A stretch of DNA of 52,444 nt from Lachnospiraceae bacterium (GTDB taxonomy: Bacteria > Bacillota > Clostridia > Lachnospirales > Lachnospiraceae): contig JALEWA010000172.1 in assembly GCA_022788085.1 (NCBI GenBank), forward strand, positions 1-52,444. Direction: 5' to 3'. Below are positions 45,677 to 52,444 of the stretch, one piece after another (positions within the stretch are counted from its first letter, which is position 1; each line of letters starts with the position of its first letter). The position numbers and the translations under genes are program-made. The notes under the pieces are model-generated. The model saw only the letters and a list, made by a program, of their open reading frames with translations. It searched no databases and was not told the DNA's origin.

Positions 45677-46918
45677 ATGAAAAAGAAAATGATATGGTGT
45701 GCAATACTTGGAATTTTGGCAGTGGCAGCCCTGACCTGTGGTTTTGTAGTCGTAAATGCGAAAAATAAAATACGTGAAGAGGATTTCCTTCATGTTGAGG
45801 AAGGAATGCTGGTCAATGAAAAGGGAGAACAGGTTCTTTTACAGGGCGTTAATCTCGGCGGATGGCTTTTACAGGAGAGCTGGATGTGTCCAGTCAATGG
45901 AGAAGATAGAAAATGGGCGAATCTGGATACCCTTCAGGTATTAGAGTCACGTTTTGGAACAGAGAAAACAGCAAAACTGATAGAAAGCTATCAGGATAAC
46001 TGGATTACCGAATGGGATATTGAAAATATTGCCAATATGGGTTGTAATGTAATCAGAGTTCCTTTTTGGTACCGCAATTTTATGAAGGATACACAGGGAA
46101 CCTGGATAACAGAGAATCCGGATGATAATCCAGGCTTTAAGAGACTTGACTGGGTTATTGAACAGGCGGGGGAAAACGACATGTATGTCATTTTGGATAT
46201 GCATGGATGCCCGGGAGGACAGAGTATGGATCATTGCTGTGGAACCTTGGGAGTAAATGAGCTTTATACAGATGAAACCTGTCAGAACACTATGGAACTG
46301 CTGTGGAGAATCATTGCTGCAAGATATAAGGACAATCCGGTAGTGGCTGCTTATGATATTATGAATGAGCCACAGAATAATAGCGGTTACGAGGGTGAGC
46401 ACAGTTATGATCCATGGAATTCCCAATCCTGGGAAATGTCGAATCAAATTTATGACCGCATTATAAAGGCAATCCGAGAAGTGGACAACAGACATGTTAT
46501 TACGGTAGAAGGAATCTGGCGTGTAACAAATCTTCCGGATCCGAAAACCGTTGGATGGGAAAATGTGATGTATCAGACGCATCTGTATGATGATAATTCA
46601 GGTTTTGCAAAGCAGACACAGGCTATGGCTGATACTATGCAGAAATATGGTGTTGCCGGTTATGTGGGAGAATTCCAGAATCTCTATGGAATTGCCTTAT
46701 GCAAAGAGAAAAATATCAATTGGACAACATGGACATATAAAGGAACAGGCTCTAATATAGGCACCTTTTTCTGGTATATTGGAAATGATGTATGGGATGC
46801 AGATTTACAGAATGATTCTTATGAGCTGATACTGGCAAAATGGGGAGAGGTTCTGCAGACAAAGAAATTTCAGGAAGTGACAGCAGTCACACAAATTATA
46901 AAAGACGTGACAAAATAA
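45677..46918 (+). CDS. Glycoside hydrolase family 5, membrane-anchored or secreted
   Basis: A 413-residue enzyme with a basic N-terminus and hydrophobic helix (5-27; signal or anchor) followed by a GH5 TIM barrel. GVNLGGWLLQESWM (57-70) is typical of exo-1,3-glucanase-like GH5 members. The acid/base is Glu231 (DIMNEP) and the nucleophile Glu332 (GEFQ). Likely cleaves a beta-glucan; precise substrate unknown. A TGGTATAAT extended -10 lies about 90 nt upstream. Alone, without binding modules or a transporter. Confidence 0.92.
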   Translation: MKKKMIWCAILGILAVAALTCGFVVVNAKNKIREEDFLHVEEGMLVNEKGEQVLLQGVNLGGWLLQESWMCPVNGEDRKWANLDTLQVLESRFGTEKTAKLIESYQDNWITEWDIENIANMGCNVIRVPFWYRNFMKDTQGTWITENPDDNPGFKRLDWVIEQAGENDMYVILDMHGCPGGQSMDHCCGTLGVNELYTDETCQNTMELLWRIIAARYKDNPVVAAYDIMNEPQNNSGYEGEHSYDPWNSQSWEMSNQIYDRIIKAIREVDNRHVITVEGIWRVTNLPDPKTVGWENVMYQTHLYDDNSGFAKQTQAMADTMQKYGVAGYVGEFQNLYGIALCKEKNINWTTWTYKGTGSNIGTFFWYIGNDVWDADLQNDSYELILAKWGEVLQTKKFQEVTAVTQIIKDVTK

Positions 46919-46920
46919 AA

Positions 46921-46946
46921 AAACGGCATATTATCTATGCCGCTTT
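46921..46946. terminator. Bidirectional terminator between GH5 and ECF genes
   Basis: CGGCATA-TTATC-TATGCCG with an A-run on the 5' side and CTTT on the 3' side; the ECF gene's stop codon lies in it. Confidence 0.7.
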
Positions 46947-47495
46947 GGATGTCTGAACCATTTGCTTTGGTAAAAGCTTTGCATGTTCTAATGCATGATA
47001 TAGGATAGGAAGCAGAATCAGTTGGATTATGATTCCCGGCAGGCAGGATACAAAATATCCCGTAGCCCATGCCTGAAGAGTAATACTTCCCGGTGCAAAG
47101 ATAAATGCTCTTACGATACCTGTAATAATACGACCAATCAGCATGGCAGAAAGTAACGAGGTATAGATATCTGCTGTCTTTTTCCCGGTATGTATCAGAT
47201 TGATCAGCAGACCGGAAATGAAGCCATAAAGAGCAAGCTCAACCATCATAGTAGGGAGATATCCCATTCCCGGCATGCCGGTAATAAAACTGGATAGTAC
47301 AGGACCAAAGATTCCGCAAAGCAGACCATACTGCCAACCACATACAAGACCGCACAAAAATACCGGAAGATGCATTGGTGAAAACAGAGTACCGCCATTT
47401 GGAATAGCATGGAATGCCATTGGAAGTACGACGCAAAGAGCCATACAGATTGCTGTAATAATAGTTTTCCTTAAGTGAATGGATAGTTTGTTCAT
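46935..47495 (-). CDS. ECF transporter S component (substrate unknown)
   Basis: A 186-residue membrane protein with six predicted helices. The start at 47495 (MNKLSIHLRK) has AAAGG about 8 nt upstream; a GTG 15 nt earlier is less likely. GGTLFSPMHLPVFLCGLVCGWQYGLLCGIFGP and GMPGMGYLPTMMVELALYG resemble the PF12822-type S components that bind a vitamin or precursor for a shared energising module. No EcfA/EcfT genes are present, so it is probably a group II S component. A structured leader lies upstream. Confidence 0.82.
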   Translation of the reverse strand: MNKLSIHLRKTIITAICMALCVVLPMAFHAIPNGGTLFSPMHLPVFLCGLVCGWQYGLLCGIFGPVLSSFITGMPGMGYLPTMMVELALYGFISGLLINLIHTGKKTADIYTSLLSAMLIGRIITGIVRAFIFAPGSITLQAWATGYFVSCLPGIIIQLILLPILYHALEHAKLLPKQMVQTSKAA

Positions 47496-47618
47496 AAGAT
47501 GTCCTTTCACTCTTTTTCGAAAGAGTACAGCCTTCGTGGCAATTGTTTTATTTTATTTTTCGTATTTGTTATTAAGAAAACACTCTTCTGAGTGACAGGG
47601 CTTCTTCCTGAAGCCTAC
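47496..47618 (-). ncRNA. Structured leader of the ECF S-component gene
   Basis: On the minus strand the leader has GGCTTC-AGGA-GAAGCC, CACTC-AGAA-GAGTG and ACTCTTT-CGAA-AAAGAGT stems, the last directly before the GAAAGG ribosome site. The CACTC arm could pair instead with the later GAGTG next to the ribosome site, giving two exclusive structures. This suggests a riboswitch-like leader, but I match no known class. Confidence 0.4.
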
Positions 47619-47624
47619 TTTATA

Positions 47625-47652
47625 ATGATATATCAAAGGAAGGATTTGTCAA
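47625..47652 (-). promoter_or_regulatory. Candidate promoter of the ECF S-component gene
   Basis: On the minus strand: TTGACA, 16-bp spacer, TATCAT. Confidence 0.6.
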
Positions 47653-47728
47653 GTAAAGAGTTGCAATGATATTTTAGGACATGCTATGATTTGTCATAGC
47701 GAGTTTTGAGGAAAGGAAATAAAACATC

Positions 47729-48139
47729 ATGAGAGTTATGGTTATGGATGGACAAGGTGGAGGAATCGGAAAGGCTTTGGTAGAGGAATTGCATACCAGA
47801 CATCCGCAGATAGAGATTGTCGCAGTAGGAACGAATGCAACAGCGACAGCAAATATGATGAAGGGTGGTACGACACTTGGAGCGACAGGAGAGAATGCAG
47901 TTGTTTTTAACAGCCGGAAAGCAGATGCGATTGTGGGACCAATCGGAATCGTAATGGCAAATGCGATGCTTGGTGAGATTACGCCCAAAATGGCAGAGGC
48001 AGTTTCCTCAAGCAATGCAAAGCTGTATCTGATTCCGATGAACCGTTGCCATGCCAATATTATAGGAATAGAAAACAAGAGACTGTCAGAATACATAGAA
48101 GAGGCGGTAAAACGTCTCGCAGAAAATCAGGGTGAGTAA
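47729..48139 (+). CDS. DUF3842 family protein
   Basis: A 136-residue protein with a Rossmann-like start (MRVMVMDGQGGGIGKALVEEL) and the DUF3842 pattern GTNATATANMMKGG, ADAIVGPIGIVMANAMLGEITP and KLYLIPMNRC. Function unknown, but the Gly-rich loop suggests nucleotide binding. It ends 2 nt before the kinase gene, so the two are co-transcribed. GGAAAGGAAA lies upstream. Confidence 0.88.
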   Translation: MRVMVMDGQGGGIGKALVEELHTRHPQIEIVAVGTNATATANMMKGGTTLGATGENAVVFNSRKADAIVGPIGIVMANAMLGEITPKMAEAVSSSNAKLYLIPMNRCHANIIGIENKRLSEYIEEAVKRLAENQGE

Positions 48140-48141
48140 GA

Positions 48142-49188
48142 ATGGGGAAGACATTTCAGAATTATTTGCAGGAACAGGTATCTATTCATCCCTCCATGCA
48201 GCCACAGGATGTGGTAAAGCTTTGTTACCAGGCGGCATTTGGAGCAGAGCATCTTCTTGTGGACAAGGAAGCTGCATTTATCCGGCTCCAAAGGGAATTT
48301 GAGGAAATAAAAGTGACAGAGACGTCAGAAAAATTATATGAACAGATACATGATAAGGTATGTCGTATTAACCTAAGAGAATGGAAACGCAGGAATATGC
48401 CGTTAATCTGGCTGTTTCGCATGTTTGTGGAATCTGCATCTTTCACGGATGCCTGTGGAGAAGAGAATTTTACAAAGTACTTGGAAGAAGCAAAGCTGCT
48501 GATTCAGAAGGGGGAGTTCCCTTTCACAGCAGAAGAATGGGAAAAGACAGGCAAACAAGGACCAGTTCATCATAGCGAAGCATACCGGCAGCAGGAAAGA
48601 CCGGCATATCGTATTGTATGTAGCCGCTATATCAGATTATTGCCTGTTCTCGAGAAGCTTGCAGGTCTTTCAAAGGAAGAAATACATACCATTGCAATTG
48701 ACGGAAGATGTGCATCAGGAAAGACAACAATGGCAGGAATGCTTGCAAAGATTTTGAAAGCAGGCGTGATTCATATGGATGACTTTTTCCTCCCAATGGA
48801 ACTGCGTACAGCAGAGCGTTTTGCCACACCGGGTGGAAATGTACATTATGAAAGAGTTCGTGATGAAGTTCTGCCAAAGCTAAAGGCTACAGAAACTTTT
48901 TATTATCAGAGATTTGATTGCAGCAGGATGGAGTTAGGCGATTGGATTACGGTAGAAGGATCAAACTACTATATTGTGGAGGGCGCATATAGCTGCCATC
49001 CTGAACTCGGTAGCTACATGTCCTTAAAAATTTTTTCTGATGTAGAAGAAAAAGAGCAGCTTGAAAGAATCAAAAGAAGAGACGGAGAAGAACAACTTGA
49101 TAATTTTATGAAACGCTGGATACCCTTAGAGGAAGCGTATTTTCAAAGCCTTGGAAAGCCAGAGGATACTTTTGATCTTATCCTTTGA
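48142..49188 (+). CDS. Uridine-kinase-like P-loop kinase with N-terminal helical domain
   Basis: A 348-residue protein. Residues 1-165 form a helical domain (HPSMQPQDVVKLCYQAAFGAEHLL) seen in Lachnospiraceae kinase-like proteins. The C-terminal part is a uridine-kinase/NadR-type P-loop with DGRCASGKTT Walker A (about 188-197), HMDDFFLP and a kinase lid (ERIKRRDG). Substrate unknown. It follows DUF3842 with 2 nt between. Confidence 0.85.
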   Translation: MGKTFQNYLQEQVSIHPSMQPQDVVKLCYQAAFGAEHLLVDKEAAFIRLQREFEEIKVTETSEKLYEQIHDKVCRINLREWKRRNMPLIWLFRMFVESASFTDACGEENFTKYLEEAKLLIQKGEFPFTAEEWEKTGKQGPVHHSEAYRQQERPAYRIVCSRYIRLLPVLEKLAGLSKEEIHTIAIDGRCASGKTTMAGMLAKILKAGVIHMDDFFLPMELRTAERFATPGGNVHYERVRDEVLPKLKATETFYYQRFDCSRMELGDWITVEGSNYYIVEGAYSCHPELGSYMSLKIFSDVEEKEQLERIKRRDGEEQLDNFMKRWIPLEEAYFQSLGKPEDTFDLIL

Positions 49189-49194
49189 TAAAAA

Positions 49195-49243
49195 AGCACC
49201 ACAAATACGATAAGAAGCTATTGACAATTTCGTATGTGGTGCT
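49195..49243 (+). promoter_or_regulatory. Imperfect hairpin overlapping the metal-operon promoter
   Basis: AGCACCACA[aa]TACGA (49195-49210) pairs with TCGTATGTGGTGCT (49230-49243), with a 2-nt bulge. The right arm covers the promoter spacer and first base of the -10. It probably terminates the kinase transcript and may also affect promoter use. Confidence 0.6.
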
Positions 49244-49248
49244 ATACT
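49221..49248 (+). promoter_or_regulatory. Promoter of the Zn/Cd efflux operon
   Basis: TTGACA, 16-bp spacer, TATACT, followed 9 bp later by the ArsR-type operator. Confidence 0.75.
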
Positions 49249-49257
49249 AAAAACAAA

Positions 49258-49279
49258 CATATGAATAATTGTTCATATG
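49258..49279. promoter_or_regulatory. ArsR/SmtB-type operator
   Basis: CATATGAA-N6-TTCATATG is a perfect 8-bp-arm inverted repeat just downstream of the promoter. The TGAA-N6-TTCA core fits the 12-2-12 operators of metal sensors such as CzrA, SmtB and CadC. The ArsR-family gene at the end of the operon is the likely repressor. Confidence 0.85.
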
Positions 49280-49313
49280 AAAATAATATAAAAAAGAAAA
49301 GGTGGATAAAATT

Positions 49314-49523
49314 ATGAAGAAAACATACAAGATTGAAGTAGATTGTGCTAATAAGATGGAGGAAGCCGCTAAGAATACAGCAGGTGTAAAGGATGCAACC
49401 GTGAATTTCATGACCTTGAAGATGATTGTGGAATTTGAAGAAGGTGCCGACGTAAAGGCAGTTATGCAGAATGTTCTGACAAATTGCAAGAAGGTTGAGG
49501 ATGACTGCGAGATTTATTTATAG
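49314..49523 (+). CDS. Stand-alone heavy-metal-associated (HMA) protein
   Basis: A 69-residue ferredoxin-fold HMA protein. The start is the ATG at 49314 (MKKTYKIEVD), with AAAAGGTGG about 10 nt upstream. The usual CxxC metal loop reads DCANKMEE: the first Cys remains but the second is Lys. Two Cys (positions near 57 and 63) lie elsewhere. It precedes the P-type ATPase, which lacks its own N-terminal HMA domain, so it probably serves that pump in trans. Confidence 0.88.
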   Translation: MKKTYKIEVDCANKMEEAAKNTAGVKDATVNFMTLKMIVEFEEGADVKAVMQNVLTNCKKVEDDCEIYL

Positions 49524-49550
49524 GATAGGGTGTTACCCGGAGGATAGCAT

Positions 49551-51461
49551 ATGAATAAGAAACAGAAAAAGGTATTGCAAAGGATTATCATTGCCGCAAT
49601 ATGTATTGTAGCTCTCGAACTGTTACCACTGAAAGAATATATAAAGTTTGTTTTATATCTGATTCCGTATCTGGTAATTGGTTATGATATTCTGGTTAAG
49701 GCATGGAAGGGAATACGCAACAAGCAGGTATTTGACGAGAATTTCCTGATGGCAATTGCAACGGTAGGTGCAATCGCACTTGGTATTTACCGAGTACTGA
49801 ATGGAGATATGGCAGAAGGTCTTGAAAATGGCAGAGAAGGTGTTGCCGTAATGCTTTTTTACCAGATTGGAGAGCTGTTTCAGAGCTATGCAGTTGGTAA
49901 GAGCCGTAGAAATATCAGTGAGCTTATGGATATTCGTCCTGATTATGCAAATATCGAGGACGAGGACGGAAAGCTTGTACAGGTTGATCCTGATGAGGTA
50001 GAGATTGGAAGTGTTATTCTTGTTCAGCCGGGAGAGAAGATTCCTATTGATGGCATTATTATCGAAGGAAATACAACACTCAATACCAGTGCCCTGACAG
50101 GTGAAAGCCTTCCAAGGGAAGCCAAATCCGGTGATGAGGTTATCAGTGGTTGTATCAACATGACAGGTGTATTAAAGATTCGTACAACAAAAGAGTTTGG
50201 AGAATCTACCGTATCAAAGATTCTGGAGCTGGTTGAGAATGCAAGCTCCAGAAAGTCAAAATCAGAGAATTTTATTTCTAAATTTGCAAAATATTATACG
50301 CCGGCAGTATGCTATGGTGCAGTAGCACTTGCGATTCTTCCTCCCGTTGTAAGGATGCTCTTTATGGGAGTATCACCGGAATGGGGTGTATGGGTACTCA
50401 GGGCATTGACATTTTTGGTAATCAGTTGTCCATGTGCACTTGTAATCAGCATTCCGCTAAGCTTTTTTGCAGGAATTGGCGGGGCAAGCAAAGCCGGTGT
50501 ACTGGTAAAGGGCTCTAATTATCTGGAAACTCTTTCTCAGACAAAATATGTTGTTTTTGATAAAACAGGAACGATGACACAAGGCGTTTTTGAGGTAAGT
50601 AAGATTTCTTCTGAACAGATGGAGGAAGCAAAGCTTCTTGAATATGCAGCATTAGTGGAAAGTTATTCCTCCCATCCAATCAGCAAGAGTCTGCAGAAGG
50701 CATATGGTAAGGAACCGGATACAAGCCGTGTAACAAACGTTGAGGAAATCAGTGGAAATGGTGTGACAGCCTTGGTTGATGGCATACCGGTGGCTGCCGG
50801 AAATACAAAGCTGATGGACAGACTTGGAATCGAAGCTCGGGAAATTGAGGAAACAGGAACGGTAGTGCATATGGCTGTTGATGGTGTATATGCAGGATAT
50901 ATTTTGATCTCTGATAAGCTAAAGCCTACTGCAAAAGAAGCAATCAAGGCATTAAAGCAGGCAGGAATCAGGAAGACAGTTATGTTAACCGGAGACAGGA
51001 AAAATACCGCAGAACAGGTAGCAAAAGAGCTTGGTATTGACGAGGTTTACAGTGAACTGCTTCCGGCTGATAAGGTTTCAAAGGTAGAGGAGCTGTTACA
51101 GCACAAAAGTGATAAGGAAAAACTTGCCTTTGTTGGAGATGGTATCAATGATGCTCCTGTTTTATCCAGAGCAGATATTGGTATTGCCATGGGGGCACTA
51201 GGCTCTGATGCGGCAATTGAAGCAGCAGATATTGTATTGATGGATGATGATCCTTTAAAAATTGCAAAGGCAATCAAGATTTCAAGAAAATGTATTGGCA
51301 TTGTATATCAGAATATTTATTTTGCAATCGGTATTAAGATTCTTTGCCTTGTACTTGGTGCGGTTGGTATTGCTAATATGTGGGTAGCTATTTTTGCTGA
51401 TGTAGGTGTTATGGTGCTGGCTGTACTGAATGCAATCAGGGCACTTTCTGTTGGACGCTGA
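49551..51461 (+). CDS. P1B-type Zn/Cd/Pb efflux ATPase (CadA/ZntA-like)
   Basis: A 636-residue metal-exporting ATPase without N-terminal HMA domain. Actuator TGES (183-186), membrane metal motif CPC (293-295), phosphorylation DKTGT (Asp337), HP motif in SYSSHPIS, and hinge GDGINDAP. CPC with the ArsR-type Zn/Cd sensor gene downstream points to zinc, cadmium or lead export. GGAGG precedes the start. Second gene of the operon HMA-ATPase-ArsR. Confidence 0.95.
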   Translation: MNKKQKKVLQRIIIAAICIVALELLPLKEYIKFVLYLIPYLVIGYDILVKAWKGIRNKQVFDENFLMAIATVGAIALGIYRVLNGDMAEGLENGREGVAVMLFYQIGELFQSYAVGKSRRNISELMDIRPDYANIEDEDGKLVQVDPDEVEIGSVILVQPGEKIPIDGIIIEGNTTLNTSALTGESLPREAKSGDEVISGCINMTGVLKIRTTKEFGESTVSKILELVENASSRKSKSENFISKFAKYYTPAVCYGAVALAILPPVVRMLFMGVSPEWGVWVLRALTFLVISCPCALVISIPLSFFAGIGGASKAGVLVKGSNYLETLSQTKYVVFDKTGTMTQGVFEVSKISSEQMEEAKLLEYAALVESYSSHPISKSLQKAYGKEPDTSRVTNVEEISGNGVTALVDGIPVAAGNTKLMDRLGIEAREIEETGTVVHMAVDGVYAGYILISDKLKPTAKEAIKALKQAGIRKTVMLTGDRKNTAEQVAKELGIDEVYSELLPADKVSKVEELLQHKSDKEKLAFVGDGINDAPVLSRADIGIAMGALGSDAAIEAADIVLMDDDPLKIAKAIKISRKCIGIVYQNIYFAIGIKILCLVLGAVGIANMWVAIFADVGVMVLAVLNAIRALSVGR

Positions 51462-51490
51462 ATCGTTACGAAGGAAGGGAATGAAGATAT

Positions 51491-51883
51491 ATGGAAAAAG
51501 AAAAGAAACAACATTGCTGCCATCATGATACAGAGACGCTGCAATGTGAAGCAATAGAAGTACATGAAGAACTTTTAGAGGTGGTGAATCATAATCTTCC
51601 AAATGAAGAGGAACTCTATGATTTAGCTGAGCTGTTCAAGGTATTTGGAGATTCCACCAGAATCAGAATCCTTTTTGTTCTATTTGAAGCGGAAGTATGT
51701 GTCTGCGATCTGGCAGCGGCACTGAATATGACACAGTCTGCAGTATCACACCAGCTAAGAATCTTAAAGCAGAATAAACTGGTAAAGAGCAGAAGAGAGG
51801 GAAAATCCATCTTCTACTCTTTAGCAGATGGTCACGTAAGAACGATTATTGACCAGGGTAGAGAACATATTGAAGAAGACTAA
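51491..51883 (+). CDS. ArsR/SmtB-family metal sensor (CadC/CzrA-like)
   Basis: A 130-residue repressor with winged HTH (LAAALNMTQSAVSHQLRILK). Cys70 and Cys72 in the EVCVCDL motif of alpha-3 and the N-terminal Cys9, Cys10, His11, His12 form a CadC-type site; Asp113, His115 and His126 fit an alpha-5 zinc site. Binding of Zn or Cd should release it from the operator at 49258-49279. Its last four bases overlap the convergent ACT gene. GAAGGGAATG lies upstream. Confidence 0.93.
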   Translation: MEKEKKQHCCHHDTETLQCEAIEVHEELLEVVNHNLPNEEELYDLAELFKVFGDSTRIRILFVLFEAEVCVCDLAAALNMTQSAVSHQLRILKQNKLVKSRREGKSIFYSLADGHVRTIIDQGREHIEED

Positions 51884-52284
51884 CAGGTCTGGAAGCCCTT
51901 GAGCTTCAGACATTCCTCTACTTCACGGGTACTGTCGGTATGAAGTACCATAATCGGTTTTCCGGAGGCGCGGTTGAAGGAAAGGTATGTGTAATTTACA
52001 CTAATGTTACTATCTAATATGGCAGCAAGAAGGCGGTTCAAATTACCAACCTCATCTTCAACCTCTACTCCGATTACATCCGTAAGACGGCACAGATATC
52101 CTTTGTCTGTGAGAGCCATCATTGCCTTACCCGGATCGGATACTACCATACGGATGATACCGTACTCTGCACTGTCATTGGTAACAGAACCAAGAATATT
52201 GATGTTTTCTTCCAAAAGAATTGCTGTAATCGCCTGTAAGGCGCCTTTTTTATTTTCAGCGAAAATAGATAATTGTTTTAACAT
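51880..52284 (-). CDS. Tandem ACT-domain protein
   Basis: A 134-residue protein made of two ACT domains (about 1-65, LKQLSIFAENKKGALQAITAILLEENINI; 70-134), a ligand-binding fold for amino acids. Stand-alone tandem ACT proteins of this type often accompany phenylacetate-CoA ligase-like genes; any such partner would lie beyond the window. GGAGGCAAATT precedes the ATG. Overlaps the ArsR gene by 4 bp at the convergent stops. Confidence 0.9.
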   Translation of the reverse strand: MLKQLSIFAENKKGALQAITAILLEENINILGSVTNDSAEYGIIRMVVSDPGKAMMALTDKGYLCRLTDVIGVEVEDEVGNLNRLLAAILDSNISVNYTYLSFNRASGKPIMVLHTDSTREVEECLKLKGFQTC

Positions 52285-52444
52285 AATTTGCCTCCTGATG
52301 TATTGTGTGCTTCAAAGTGTCCACATAAGAATCTCTTGCTCTTGCGTTCGCGGGCATTTGCACATAGTATAGCATAATTGGGCAGAAAAGTCAGTAAAAG
52401 ATTAAAACATAAGTGACGCAGGCAGCAGAAAATGATATGATGTA

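Noticed and set aside
45947-46582. 211-aa minus-strand ORF within the GH5 gene
   Set aside because: Antisense to a clear catalytic domain with conserved Glu residues; no ribosome site or recognisable domain.

Overview
The window reads as chromosomal DNA of a low-GC, anaerobic, spore-forming and probably motile Firmicute, most likely a Lachnospiraceae member of the Roseburia/Agathobacter/Butyrivibrio kind. The evidence is a trpS T-box leader, spoVA-type sporulation genes, a methyl-accepting chemotaxis protein, and many families typical of that group (DUF4173, DUF3842, DUF4250, DUF4026, DUF5721). I cannot name the genus from sequence alone. No rRNA, tRNA, prophage, IS element or CRISPR array was found.

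Layout. 0.3-7 kb: a decayed NERD/HRDC gene, a YkgJ-type Cys-cluster protein, a divergent LysR/YeiH pair, a DUF4026 protein, a small conserved-looking ORF and a DUF3298 lipoprotein. 7-19 kb: an orphan AAA/DUF234 ATPase, a Trp T-box with trpS, a large c-di-GMP phosphodiesterase with a degenerate GGDEF domain, spoVAD, a DUF2975-HTH-DUF4173 module and a TPR-GGDEF cyclase. 19-25 kb: small proteins, ridA, a shikimate-kinase-like protein lacking a key Arg, a solitary spoVAE, DegV, an orphan LytTR regulator and DUF1294. 24-29.5 kb: arginine biosynthesis, with argG divergent from GNAT-argJ-argB-argD and a tandem ARG box between them. 29.6-31.6 kb: an orphan solute-binding protein and a YdcZ-type transporter whose start and stop codons both lie in hairpins. 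31.6-40.5 kb: a DNA-uptake locus, comEA - response regulator - histidine kinase - GerMN lipoprotein - comEC - [nuclease-like gene and repeat array] - holA - DUF4250. 40.5-45.5 kb: an XRE-Uma2 fusion, a polysaccharide deacetylase, a chemotaxis receptor and a broken DUF2935 gene. 45.6-52.4 kb: a GH5 glycosidase, an ECF S component, DUF3842, a P-loop kinase, a Zn/Cd efflux operon (HMA protein, P1B ATPase, ArsR regulator) with its operator, and a tandem-ACT protein.

The most unusual structures are: (1) an array of eight alternating, inverted 7-mers (TAGTTGG/CCAACTA) spaced every 26-27 bp beside an AT-rich PD-(D/E)XK-like gene between comEC and holA; (2) a tandem array of three 33-bp hairpin units plus a dispersed copy, with a conserved 11-nt loop and compensatory stem changes; (3) a 16-bp stem that contains the start codon of the YdcZ-like gene; and (4) at least two genes (NERD/HRDC and DUF2935) that appear to have lost an internal segment and the reading frame.
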